A program made the translations under genes and the position numbers. 64,000 nt of DNA, taken from contig JALGAS010000003.1 in the NCBI GenBank assembly GCA_023078685.1, positions 310,001 to 374,000 of the forward strand. The letters run 5' to 3'. The DNA is from Neopestalotiopsis rosae. Lineage: Eukaryota; Ascomycota; Sordariomycetes; Amphisphaeriales; Sporocadaceae. Each line of letters starts with the position of its first letter. Position 1 is the stretch's first letter. Positions 23,834 to 36,600 of this stretch are shown here, piece by piece. The notes below the pieces were generated by a model that saw only the letters and a program-made list of their open reading frames with translations, was not told the origin of the DNA and did no database searches.

Positions 23834-25760
23834 GCTTGAATTGCTCTGGGTATGGGAAGGAACGGGACGAGACTGGGGACGGGGGATCTTGGACCTTGGA
23901 CCTTGGACCTTGACTGGGGGGATGGGAAATCAGTGGCGAGTCATCGCTTTCAGCTCTGGCAGCTTGGCTCCTTCTCTTGTATCCCAAAGATGCTCGAGCT
24001 TTTCCTCTAGACCCGGATCGACGAGTTTTTCGGAGGTCGTGCACCCGTCAGCTAGTTAGTTTGGTGTCGGGGCGTTGGTGGTATTTTCATTCGTGTACAA
24101 AGCAAGTTTTACGATCCAGGGCTGGGATTTTTCGGTGCCGGCCTCATTGTTTGTGGACATGACACTGAACGTTCTTAGGTTGGGCTCAAAAAGCCAGAAG
24201 CTAGGTGGTGGATATCCCACTACTCGCAAATCAATGGACTAACTTAGTCACCCCAAGCAAGGTACTGCCAGGCCTGCTCAAGCTATCACGTACTGCATTG
24301 ATACCTTTGGGCTTAGTCTGCTCAGCCGGAACCAGTCCCCTAGGCATCGTCTCCCGCATAGTTCCAAAATCTTCAGACGGCTCGACAGCGGTGCCTTGGC
24401 AATCTAAGGGCCACTAACGAATGACAAAAACAGATAGAGTTTGCAGATCTGACTGTGTATGATAAAGAATAGTACTATGCATATTGGGTCGGCGAACCGG
24501 AAATGAGTCCGTGGCTTCCAAGATGGATAACCTCATTTGGTCCCAATCAGGAAAACACGAAGAAGGAAAAATACCAATGACATCCACTCACTCTCCAGCA
24601 GACAGCCACGCCTGTCAGTAGTGCGCCCTCGTGATGGTTCCCCCAGGTGGGCATATCCCACTAAGTGTAGTCTGTAGATCTGATCTGATCGAGCAGATCG
24701 AAGGGTCGCTGCAAGATGAGGGATATCCCGTTGAAAATCAGGGTCTCTAACGCATGTCACTTGGAAAATTTGACAGATTAGGGGTCTTTGGGGTCCTTTT
24801 TAGAATCCTTGAGGAATCCCCAAGGAATGATCAGTCATCAATCCTTTGGGAAGGCTTATGCGAATCCATTCGTGCAAATTTGCTGACACGGCACCATGCA
24901 CAAAGACATGGGATTCATATTTCATCGTCATCGGCAAATTTGTGAAAACAGATGACAAATGATGGTAAATTCACTAAGGCGGATTGATGACACAGACCCA
25001 ACATTAAGTTTTAGTCACTCATTATTATTCTATGAAGACCATTTGAGAAAGAGTAAGAAGCATGGTTTGGCGGCGAAATCTTGATTTGCATTTGTCCTAT
25101 GTGTACAGGTAAGGCCAATTATGAGACCCTCGCAATAAGTGACCAGCACAGATGCTTGAGCTTCTTCCTTAAAACCAAATAGCAGAATCCCGTGAAAACG
25201 AAGAACGATAAAGTGATGAAAAAGGCAGACACCCTCGGCATGCTCCTGTTCTCCGCTAACACTATCCTATAGCAAACAATACGGCTGACCAGCTCCGTCT
25301 ACTGCAGGAATTACAACGAGTGTAAAGAAAAAATGAGCCGCCAAAAAATGATACATGATACATGATCCAGTAATAAAAAAACATGATTTCACTTGACGGC
25401 TGATGCCCAGTGTGTATGTGTATACAGTGACTCCCAAAGAATTCGACGCCTTCACTCCCTGTATATCCCAATGTTTCCCTTTGATGTGTTGCCGAAGCCA
25501 CCCTGATGCCCTTTTGTTTCGTGAGTGTGCAAAGTCTTGGCTGAATGTATGATACAAGAAGGCAAGTTCATTTGCTTTAAAGCAGGTCAACTTTTGTTTT
25601 TTGATCCTCTAGATGACCCTAGTGGCCCCCTGCGTCAAAAATAGCAGATGTGACCGAAAGTTTTTTGAGAAGTAATCGTCAATGTCGTGTCGGGGCATTA
25701 GCGGCAGAGATCGCTGATTCTCCGCGTTCAATAGACTGAAAGAGAGAGAAAAAGCATCAT
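23834..25760. other. Intergenic spacer between DPH6 and the Seb1/Msn2 gene
   Basis: About 1.9 kb with no gene recognised. A near-perfect run of GGACCTT units (cttggaccttggaccttggaccttgac) lies at about 23889-23915 in the DPH6 promoter. The right part is AT-rich and contains the 3' flank of the regulator gene. Confidence 0.4.
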
Positions 25761-27517
25761 CTAAGACCGCTTGCGCTTCTTGCCAGACAGGTCGCCAGAC
25801 TCGTCCGAGGAGTAGTCGCTGCCGCTGCTGCCGGGCACCTCACTTGCTACTTGGAAGAGCACCTTGCCAAAGCTCTGGTAGTCGTGCTCGCTCTGAGGAT
25901 GCGACTGCTGTTGGGCTGCCATCATGTCATAACCAGACTCGGAGCTGTCAATGAGGTTCATGACAATGGCACCGGCTCCGTGGGTGCGTGCGTGCTGAGC
26001 GAGGTTATCGCTGCGGGAGAACTTCTTGCCACAGTCGTTGCACTCGAAAGGCTTGTCATGAGTGTGCAGGGAGCGGTAGTGTCTCTTGAGGTGCTCCTGG
26101 CGGCGGAAGCGGCGGGTGCACAGCTCGCAAACAAAGGTCTTGGTGGGGTCCTCAGTGAGGGATTGCTTGCGACCACGACGGTTGGCAGGGGCTGGCAGGG
26201 AAGGCGTGGCAGCGTTGTCCGAAGAAGAGTTGTTGCTCTCAGTGGGCTGAGCACCAGATGTCTGCTGCTCTTGAGGGGTAGACAGCTCCTCCTGCTGGAT
26301 GCTGCTAGCATCGGCCGACTCGGCGGCAACGTTCATGACGGGCTCGCTGCACTCCTTCTTGCACTTGACCTTCTTGGCGGGACGGGGAGACTCCTCCGAG
26401 CAGCTCTCCAGAATAGTGGCAGTAGCGTTGTCCTCGTAGTCGATCTCCACCTCACCGAGGAAGGAAGAGAGGGTGGTGGAAGTAGTTGCCGAGCGGGGTC
26501 GCTTGTTGTCAGACTTCTCCTGGAGGTTGACAATGCCGTTCAGGAAATCCTCCTCCGACTCAAGATCCGAGAGGTCGTCAAAGGAAGGAAGGCCGTGGTG
26601 AAGCTCAGGGTGGAACTCAAAGGTGCTTAGCGCAATAGGCTGGGCGGTACCCTTGAAGTCGTCAAGGGAAGCGGGCGAAGAGGTGAACTCAGTAGTCGAT
26701 GCACCGCTGACGCTGAGGATGTCGCGAGGGTTGATGCACTCAGACGTCACTGAACCAGGACCGGTCTGTTGCTGAGAGAGGTAGACTGTTCAAAAGAGTT
26801 AGGCCCCAGTTCCAGAATGTGAATTTGAAAATCCCAATGCCCCGCCAAAACCGCACTATAATGGACACCGCAACCACCTGAATGGTCGGATCCATTATTC
26901 AAGTTCTGGAAAGCCGGCGCATTGGCTTCTTGGAAGTAATGAAAATGTTTTTGAGACTTACCAGGCGTCATGGGCGGCGATGTGCAGCTCGACCAGTCCA
27001 AAACATCGAGGCTTTCTGGCAGAGACTCCACATCCGGCTTGACGTTCTCGTAACCGTCGAGGCCAGAGAACATGGGGTTGAGAGGAGTTGCGAGCATGTC
27101 GTTGCTGCTGCCGGGGCTGCCAACATTGCTGCCGGTAGTCGACAGAGCTGGGGTTGCTGGGTAAAAGTCGCTATCGTACATGTCCGTCTCCAACATCAAC
27201 TTGGCGGCGCAGTTCTGCAGCATGATTGTCGGTCTCTGGTGGCCCATTTGAGGCGAGGCCATTGGCGTCAGGTTGGCGGGAATGGCACTGAGCATCTTTG
27301 GTTGTTGTTGCATGGCGGGTTGCGAGCATGATGAGCTGGGTCTGGAGTAGATGGGAGTAGAAGGCAATGTAGGTACCACCGGGTACATTGGCATCTGCTG
27401 GAGGCTGGGTTGTTGGCTGAAGTGACCGTGCTGGCGGGCCTCTTGGTTGGGGTCTGGGTTGTAGTAGTAGAAAGGTGCTGGTATCATGACCTGCGATGCC
27501 ATCATGTTGGGATCCAT
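25761..27517 (-). CDS. C2H2 stress-response transcription factor, Seb1/Msn2/Msn4 type
   Basis: A 526-aa regulator. Exon 1 is 27517-26962, exon 2 is 26785-25761; the intron 26786-26961 has a GTAAGT donor and a GAACAG acceptor. Two tandem C2H2 fingers at about residues 403-454 ([22 protein letters not shown], continuing into [21 protein letters not shown]) are the Msn2/Msn4 DNA-binding domain, which recognises the stress element AGGGG. Finger spacing and helix residues ([16 protein letters not shown]) fit this family. The N-terminus is Gln/Pro/Met-rich ([16 protein letters not shown]), as in Seb1-type proteins of Sordariomycetes, with a Ser/Asp-rich transactivation region between. It likely controls osmotic, heat and oxidative stress genes, shuttling between cytoplasm and nucleus. 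A 5'-UTR intron at 27535-27587 and an unusually long ATG-free leader precede it. Confidence 0.93.
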
Positions 27518-28062
27518 TGTCTATAGCGAGAAACCTGAAAGTTAGAGAAATAGCTCCAATAATATTTGCGAATCTGGCGCGGCTTACGAGAAAATGTGTG
27601 AAATGGCTAGTGGTGTTTTGTTTCCGTCGTACACTCGTGTGTTCCTTCGTCCACTTGTATATATGATATTAAGTAAGGTAATATATAGTATTATACAGTT
27701 CGATGGTTGAAAGAAGGTGGTTGTTGTTTGATTCCGCGATGGAAAGAGTGTATGACAAGCTTGAGTTGGCAATACAAGAATGTCTAGTAGTTGTTGTTGA
27801 TTGTTGGAAGTGGTGATCGTCTGCAATAGCAATGGCGATGATGTTGTTGTTATATGTTGTACACGTTGGGTTGTTGTTGTGAGTCCGTCCTTTGTAAGAG
27901 AGTGGGAAGGAGGATGAAGATATAATAGTCTGGTCTGAGTCCTTTGTAAGGGAGCGGGAACGCAGCAACTTGTATACAAGAATGAGTGGATGGGTATCGT
28001 CGAGATGTGGACTCGAGGTGTTCCCGAAAAGAAGTTTAGAAGATAAACAAGAACCGGTAGTT
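27518..28062 (-). promoter_or_regulatory. ATG-free, CAA-rich 5' leader of the Seb1/Msn2 gene with an intron
   Basis: Reading the minus strand upstream of ATG 27517, there is no ATG for 545 nt in any frame. The next one upstream corresponds to 'cat' at 28063-28065. CAA/AAC-rich blocks (27720-27880) and pyrimidine-rich stretches fill this interval. An intron at 27535-27587 has a GTAAGC donor, a CTCTAAC branch site and a TTTCAG acceptor. A roughly 25-bp direct repeat (TTACAAAGGAC core) occurs at about 27881-27908 and 27935-27960. The pattern is what is expected of a long transcribed leader kept free of upstream starts. The transcription start itself is not identified. Confidence 0.6.
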
Positions 28063-31000
28063 CATAAAGAAAGAGAGAACCATTCCAAAGAGGACCACTT
28101 TGTCGATCACGGGCTGGGTGGGAGAACGAGCGTCTGGAGTGGTTGAAGGGACCTTGAAGGGTAAAGTATCAGTCCCCAAGTCGATCAACGACGGTCAAGG
28201 CCATCGATAGGCACAGATGGCCGGTAACCTAGTTGGAATGGGGACCCAGCATGTGGGTGCCATCCATGCCTAGCTGTCTCACTCCCAGTCGCTCAAGGGC
28301 ATAGCCCGGTCGAGGAAGAAAAAAGCGGGTAGCACTACGAGATCCCTGCCAGCTTGTCTTTTGGAAACTTCAGATGAGTGGCCGCTGGGTGGGTGCGAGC
28401 GGCGCAGCACTAGACGGCTACTATGTACTGGATAGACAGGGCCCTGGATGGAAGCGTGTAGGTCAGGTACGGAGTACAAGCCATAGTACCTGGATGGTGT
28501 AATGTACGCGGTGCTATCTTTGGACCAGACGCGGACCTGGGCCACGACTGGACTCCCCATCACCCATTTCCCTTGGTGTTGCCCCCCATCCCCATCCATT
28601 CAACGACAAGCAGGTATGGGTATCTTGTGTCTGTCGTATGGGTTGGGATGGGCATTTCGATGGGTCCCCCAGAGGTACGTATACAACCCACTAGCATATT
28701 ACAGTACAACTGGACCTGACGGGACGACCATGACCTGACCCTCTTCAGATACCAGGCCATGTACTACTGTCAAGTACTTCCAAACCCTGGACAGCAATGG
28801 AACAAATGGAGCACTTTATGAGAGCCACCCGTACCTGGGTACGTACCTATCTATCTGTCAGGTCAGTGTCAGTCGTGGTCGTGTCGACTTGGCGGAAAAG
28901 GTACGTACCTCTCATACTCTCACTCACTAGTCTCTGTGCTTGTCATTCATGACTTATGTTCAATTGGGTATGGCACACACACGTCGGGGAACGCACCAAG
29001 CATCCCGTTGATATTCGATCACACTGTGTGGTGTCTACGCACTCGACGACGTTTTCGCTGATGCACACGGTCATGCCACGCAAAAGCGAGGGTTGGTGGG
29101 TAATAAGACTGGACTGACAGACAGACAAGACGCAGGGCAGGGCCACGGACCGGCTTGCATAACCCACGCCCACATTACCACGCAATTGGCGTATCCAGAA
29201 GAAGAACATGAAGAACACGAGCGAAGGAAAAATGTCCCTGTCAATCGCTACTGTACCTTACGTATTGTGTGGGTGGAAAGTATACGTACTTTTTTTGTTT
29301 TGTGAAAGTCCTATGTACCGTCGTACATTATTTGCTGCTAGCTGCATATGATTGCCCAGGAACAGTGTCCGCCATGTACGTCGTGTCGTCGCCAATGGTA
29401 AGGTCATCCCACTTCCGGCATGCTGCAATGCCCATCCTCATTCCTCCTCCATGCACGCTCTATGCAGCGCGATATTTATGAATGCCACCTTATGAAGTGC
29501 GAGCACAAGGTGATGATGGATGTGATAGGCGGCACGCCCACCTGCGGATTCGCACCGCATCGTCCACTGAGCGGTGTCGTATACCCTTTTGCCTCTGCAC
29601 AGGGTGCCAAGGTGCCACCCACAAACCTCCAGTCGCCGTCCGCGAATGCAGTCACGGGCCTCGCGGGCGTTTCGCCAAGGTCAGTGACCTGCTCTACCTA
29701 CCTACCTTTTCACACATAAAAACAAAAGAAGAGTTTCTGTGGTTATCTATTGTGTGATCCATGACACTATTGGGCGTTCTCCCAATCGAGCAGAAACTGT
29801 AGAACTAGTCATGTGCTGCACCAAAGCGCCAATTGGATGGGCAAAGAAACCAACTTGGTTGGTACCGTCGTCAGAGCCAGTGCAGTGGCGGCGATCTTTT
29901 TTGGATTTTCTTCGAACAGTCGGAAACCAAGAAACCACACGAAACGCTGCTTGGAGCCACGGATACGACCTAAAGCTGCGTACAGGCGCAGGTACGAAGA
30001 GCCCAGCCGAGCCAGTCCCAGCCAACCGAGAGGCGTGGTTCTGGTTCCAGATGCAAGAGGCATTACTACAGGTGGACGTCATCCCGGTGCCCATTATCAA
30101 TGCTATTGCTTTACGTATCGGCTGCCTCTAAGCGGGTAGGCATACAGACATGCATCCGTGGTGTTAGAAACATCATAGCCCGATTGTAGTAGCAGTAAAA
30201 GTAGGGTCCAGCCGAGAGGGCAACTATAACGACGAAAAGGACCATCCTACTCTCACCACTGACTGTCATTATGGTGCTGAATTACGTTTCTTCTTACCTC
30301 ACTTCATCAGATCAGAGTTCTCTGCTATGAGGTACAGGTGGGAGCTAGTGTGCGTCTGATGGAGAACGCTGCGGCAGAGGAACCGCCCGTTCCTGATGTT
30401 GCTGACTGAAAATCCTCCAAAAACCTGCAGTAGGCGTGTATGTACGTTGGAGTGGTGTGCAGACGGCGCGGAAGACGGGCGCCTTTTCCTGCGTGCTAGC
30501 ATGTACATATCACACTTTTTTCTTTCTTGTTCAGTGTTTCTTTTCTAGTGTACCTATCACCCGTAGCAGCCCTCTGTCTGATTTCGGGTTTGGGGGCGCA
30601 AAAGTAGTAAAGGAAAAAAAAAAAGTCGTTATTCGTCATGGAGGGTGGCATCCCCAATCCTCTTTTCGTGGCTTTTCATGCATGATGGGCTCTTTTCTCT
30701 TGACTTGCAGCACTAGAACGAGCCACTCTGATAACTTGAAACCGCCCTTTGCGCCGCCCATAGTCATTCAGTTGCGTATGCCATTCTCGTCACCCGGGCG
30801 TCGTCTTCTTTCTCTGCTCACACACTCACCAACTGTGCATTTACGCAACCTACGCAACCTACGCAACCTGGCCAACGGGGAGCATCAATTCAATCCATTG
30901 AATGGTTTCGCAGAGCATCAAATCAACCCACTCCAGATCCACCGAGTATGCCCGAAAGGTACACCTGGTACGAATACTAAATGTGGGGTGTGCTACTAAG

Positions 31001-33606
31001 TCAGGTAAGGGCATCCCAGCAGTCTGGACTCTCTGGACCGTCGAACCATCATCAGCTATCTTTACCACTATCAAATCTTCCCACCGTGTCAACTACGGTA
31101 CCGTCCGTCTCTTTTTTGCAGTGTCCCGTCGCTCAGCCAGCCAGCCAAGTGTCAAGTCAGTCACAAATTCCGATAGCCATGCTAGGTCTCCCGTACGGTC
31201 CTTGGTTTTGGCCAGCCAGGTGTCGGTCCAAGCAACAGGCGCGCACACACGACTCTATTCTCCCAGCGAGAAGCGGTAGCTCTTATTGATGGGCAGTGCA
31301 GCCTCGGAATGGTGATCACTTTCAATAGTCAGGTGCAGAGAGATGACTGCCGGCAGGTACGGAACAGAAAATAGAAACAGATAATCTTGCGCGAGCTGAA
31401 CGTATGTATGATTCTGTATTCCGTAGAATGAATATATGCGTGTGTGTGTCTGTGTGTGCTGCGTGCACTCTGGACTTCCACCCCGCAAGCGGCCGGGGTG
31501 CAGCGAAGCCAATTCGCGCTTTTCCCTTCCCCTCGCCCCTCAGTCTGCCCGATTGGGGAATTGAATTTCTGACCTCATTATTTTTTTATTTTTTTCTCTT
31601 GCTCCTCCCTGTTCCCTGGGCTGTGGGATAGTTTGAAACGACCTGTCATGCGATAACATCAAGATATCCTTTTGCATAGACTTTGGGACTTTGTGGACAA
31701 GTAGGTTGGGTCATGGCTTGGATGAAAAACAACGGGATCAAAGAGGCAGAGGGCAATCAACCGTCGACAGCCAGGACATTTTCAAGGTTCCCTGACTGAG
31801 CTGGGCTTGGATCAACGTTGGAGCTAAGAGACTAAATGGCGTACATGAGAATCTATGTCAAAAAAGAAGCGCGGAGCCGCTGACAACCTCACTTGTTGTC
31901 TCACTGCGGGATTTGCCTAGCTCCCAGTTCGCGCTGCCTTGCTAAGGTAAGTCAAATCCAATTCAACGTGGCTACCAGGGATGGGATAGTAGCTCGATCA
32001 CACGATCCAATCCCCCCAGGAAATATTCTACAGAGTACTGGGAGGCTGTATGCATCAGCAACAGCAAGTATATACCTTGAGTGATTATGGAAAGCTCGCG
32101 ATACTTACAACAATACTGTGGCCAACCTTGGTCATCGCTTTGCCGTCCACAGCAGACACATCACCCGTCCCGTATAGCGACTATTGGGATGACACCGCTG
32201 ACCGCATTCTCGCTCTTTGGTGCTTTCAGCTGGGGTGCCAACCAAATATGATGCACAGTATACAGGAAAAAAAAAAACACGAGAAGCAATATTCGAAAAG
32301 CGGGTGGATTCGTCAAGTGTCATGCATCCACCTGGTCGAACCCACACATATACCTACATCACTATGTAATAAATGGAACATATTGTATTTAATTCCATCT
32401 TGCTCGTTCTGGTCAGAATATGTATTCCATATGATTTACCTGGATAGGTGCAGGCAGCCGGTAAGCAGCTAATAGATAGTAGCAGCCCGATTGAGCGAAA
32501 CCTTCGTCATGGTGCGACGAAGAGCGCTGCCGAATCGACAGAATTGGTTCTACTCTTTCTCTTACACTTCCGAGCTGATGCAGCAAGCCATTAAATTGAC
32601 TCGGCCAGAGTGACGAGTATTCCTGTTTTGGGTGGTAGAGGATATACTATACAAGCACCACTATGGCACCATGGTGAGCTAGCGACTCAAACATGACCCA
32701 GCATCCGGGAGCCAATGTGGTCTCGTTATTCCTGTTCCTGCATCCACTGTCATATCCATTACGAAGCCGGCATCAACATGCAACGCTAATGCCGCTGCTG
32801 CATAATATCCCCATGCACGTTTAGTCGGTCTGCATCTTTCTCTTCTCTTGACTGCACTATGTAGTATGTACGTTATCCTTATTCGGCCAAGACATCCCGA
32901 TAGGAACAGGAAAAGAAGGCGGTGATTACCGCATCGGTGCATAAGCCGAACATTGGGGCCAATCTACTTCCTTCTTTTCTTCTCTCGTTGCTTTCTGGCT
33001 CTTGCCATATTCTAGGCCAGACAACCTCTTAACCCCCCAGACTTTATTTGCTTCGATACCGAGCACAAAATAACGTATGTCTACAGTGAATGGATGAATC
33101 AATCAATTAATTGTCGTCGTCGGCCTGTGTCAAGGTTCCTATCCGCCAAGCCGTGCGTCCTGCCAGGCCACTTGCGCAGGGGCCGTCCAATGACATATGC
33201 TCTTCCAGAACAGTGTTTTTCTCATCCAAGACATGTTCCTGCAGCAATGTTTCATATGCAGGACAAAACGATTTTGCACACTGGCATTAAAGTCCAAAAC
33301 TGCATAAAACAAATCACAGGCTCTTTATCCTTCCAGCCAACCCAGCCATTTTTTGTTTTTTCCCCTTCTTTCCCCAGGCGGCACACGCATACACAGCCAT
33401 AACAGCTTGCATGCCGACCTGCAGATGATCTCCCACTAAATAAACAATTGTCCGTCTGCTCTGCCCGAAAGCCAAAAAAAAAATTGACGACGCGCGCGAT
33501 ACGAAGGTTTATTCACTTCGGAGACATGCCGAAGGTTTGTACATCCGTCATGGATAACCATATCTAATCTAATGCATGCATGATTTACGTATTGTCTGTC
33601 TTCTGC

Positions 33607-33631
33607 TTTTTTTTTTTTTTTTTTTTTTTTT
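33607..33631. repeat. Poly-T tract, 25 bp
   Basis: An uninterrupted run of 25 T. With the 26-T run at 7948-7973 it is one of two such tracts in the window. No retroelement coding sequence lies beside it. Confidence 0.8.
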
Positions 33632-36600
33632 GAAATTTTTCCTTCTCTACTACGAAGGAGTATTCCGTACACAGTATGGACTTTTCTTGACTTTCTGCAA
33701 CAAACTGGTCTGAGCTCTTTGTTCTGGCTGGAACCTCCTGGTCAGAGTCGGATGGAGTATCCGGACTTCCTAGTAGCCCATCATACAAGAGTTGCTGGAG
33801 CCCATTTCGTCCAGACCGAAATCTCATACACTGCAAAGAAGGAAAAAAACGATATCCATCCGCCCACTTTTGGGCGGCTGAAGGTCCGCGGTGTTGCGGA
33901 ATAGCATCAACGCCAGGCGTTCGTCTTGGCCTTTTGGAGGGGTGGTGGACATGCGTGGGATGTTGGGTGGTTAATGCCCACGGCCATTAATATCAGCTGA
34001 TCGTATCCTCCAATGAATAGAAGTTTCCACGCATTGCAGGCATCTCATTCGCGACTCGGAGAGGCCTTTTGGGTGGTGCCATTGAAGCTGTGACGGTGAC
34101 CGGGGTGGGCAGGAAGTAGTAGTGGTGACGCTCGGAAGAAATTTTATGTAACTTTATGGATGGGACAAAGTGGTGGTGGTACACCGTACGCACACCAGAA
34201 ACACACAGACATGCACACATAAAAAAGAATCAACTGCATTTCATCTGAAAAGAGAGTGTGCTGCCCTGGCTTGCATGGCCCCCGGTCACCGTTTTGTGTC
34301 CCGAGCTCTCGGTACCTGATGGTAATTGGGTCTTCGTCTCCCTCGCATGTGCTTGCATGTTTGCTGCTCATGTAGCCCGTACATACCTGGGCTCTTCGCT
34401 AACCGGAGACAGTTCAGTCAATGCAGTTCAACTCATCAATCAAGAAAAGCCAGCAAGTCGCTGATAATGAGCAACAAGTTCTTACCACTATGGTACACAC
34501 TATCCGCATGGCTGATACTGCATTACATGGACACTACTGTATGGTGACCACCACCACTGACATGTGCCGCCTTACCCAATACGGGCTTTTCTTGGAGACA
34601 CAAACTTCAGGCTTTCGGGTCGATCTTTTCTCGCGCCATTGCCCAATCCAATCCCAAAATTCGCCTCCTGCTGAAAATAAACGAAAGAATAGTCTATCTT
34701 TTTCCTTTGGTGCGGTTTCGCGGGAGTCGTATGTTAGAGCCGCGGCCACCAGTGAGAAAAAGTGCACGCAGCATGGAACGGGGACCATGTACCCTGGCTG
34801 CCTGGACTGGTTTTTTGGACTGGTTGACCGGGTGGAAGAGTCAGTTCCAGGTCCCAGCAGGAGCCAGAGCCAACCAAGCCCGTACCTCTAGATGATGGTC
34901 CGGAAATCGTGGGAGCGGCCCGCGATTGTCTACTAGGAAGGAGGAGGCAAACTATTGTTCCTTAACCCCCGGATTTGCAAGATGAACATTGAAGGGTTTT
35001 TTTTCCCTCGTCGTTCGCCATGCAACCAAATTTGAGCGGCCTGAGAGAGGCCCGTTACGTACTTTGGTTCCCTTGGTTAGCTAAGCCCGGGGATGCGCAC
35101 CCGTCGGCCTAGTTCCTCATGGTAGAACTGGCGGTGTTTAGTGTCACGGAAGCCCGTTCATCGTAGCTGGTAGTCAGAAGAGGCCAACTGAGTGAGAGAG
35201 GCCCAGCGAATGGAGGCCCGGCCGCCCGGACGTGGGTCCCGTAGGTGCTGGTCGACTTGACGGTGAGAGCGAAAATGGGCAAGCGGCCCAGCGAACAACC
35301 AAGCGAATAGTGACAACAACTGTACGAGATAGTGTTTGGATGGATACCTACTGTATAACAGGCAATGGCCCAGCCTGACCGCCAGTGTAGATAGATGTGT
35401 TGTCTCTTGTGCACAACAGCGGTCTGCACTTCAGGTTCAATAATGGATAACACACGTATGTAGGGTACTACACGCACTACGGATACATACCCAGCACGCT
35501 TGCACGCAACGACAAAGCCATCCAATCTGCGATTCGTCTGTTCATAAAATGTAGTCTTGGCAAGTGGATGTCCAGCACGCACCCCTGGCAGGTCGCCAGT
35601 GCAGCCAGGGTCAATATCCTTCTGGAAGATTGGAAAATCATTGCCGGCAAATATTGGGACCAACCGCAAGTCTGGTACTCGCCCAGGGTTATTCGGTCCT
35701 AAGTGGTCCCTTACAACCATCCTGGCACACCACCCAAGGCAACATCCATACCCAGGAAGGCCGATAGTGTACATTACCGTAGTGTCGTAGTGTTGTAGCA
35801 GTTAGTACGTAGGTATCTCTCATGCACCCCACGAATGGAATTGGATGAGATGATTCGGCGGTGGCAAACAGAAGGGCAGAAGAGAGAAAGTCACTACTAC
35901 CACAGTACTTGACTGGTAGCGATGATGCCTTCCGAAATCAGTAATTCATGGAGGATAGTGCCATGGTAACTGGTCCTAGCCATCCCTCTCCCCGGGAACA
36001 TCTCGCTTGCATCCTAACGTCAGTCTATACTAGTGTCCTGAAGGGTATCGGTATCAATCATATTCTTGACGATATACTTTTGTTAGTTTCCCCAAGGGTC
36101 TTTCCAATATGTCGTTATTTCGGGGTCCTGCCTGTGGTGTCTGTGTGTAGTGGTTGCAAATCGTTCGCTGCAGCTCATCATGAGCGAACCGATAGCAGAC
36201 GATAGAACAAACTGCTAACAAGGTTGGCTAGGGATCCCTTGATTCCCTGACGTGCCGTCGGCTCGCCAAGATCGTTGCGATGCGACGAGATCACCCTGCA
36301 AGCAAGACTTCATGCGGGCGGAGAAGGCCAACCCGGGGCCCAGTCGAGGAGCCTTGCACCAGGGCTTGCCCAGGCATCGCCAGGCACCTTGACACGCTTC
36401 GGTCGCAGAGCAGAAATACGACATGGGGGATTTGTGGCTCTTTTCCATCACCGTGGTCCCATTTCCCAGACTCCGGTTCCATTTCCAGTTCCAGTTTCCC
36501 AGGGCCAAGTTCCAACACACGGTGACCATGGCAGACAAAGCAGCCCCAAGCAGGGTGCAAGGTCTGGGTTACAACACTATCAGTCCCAGAAGCTATTCAG

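Noticed and set aside
25851..26630. Plus-strand open frame (259 codons) opposite the zinc-finger regulator
   Set aside because: Antisense shadow of a biased coding sequence; Leu/Val-rich composition is explained by the reverse of Gln/Ser/Asp codons.
30436..30999. 187-codon plus-strand frame with a short NLRNLRNL repeat
   Set aside because: The repeat comes from a three-fold acgcaacct DNA repeat; the rest has no protein-like pattern.
35109..35774. Longest frame in the 15.6-kb block (221 codons, minus strand)
   Set aside because: Non-coding-like amino-acid mix, no motif, no typical start context; it fits chance in a stop-poor stretch.
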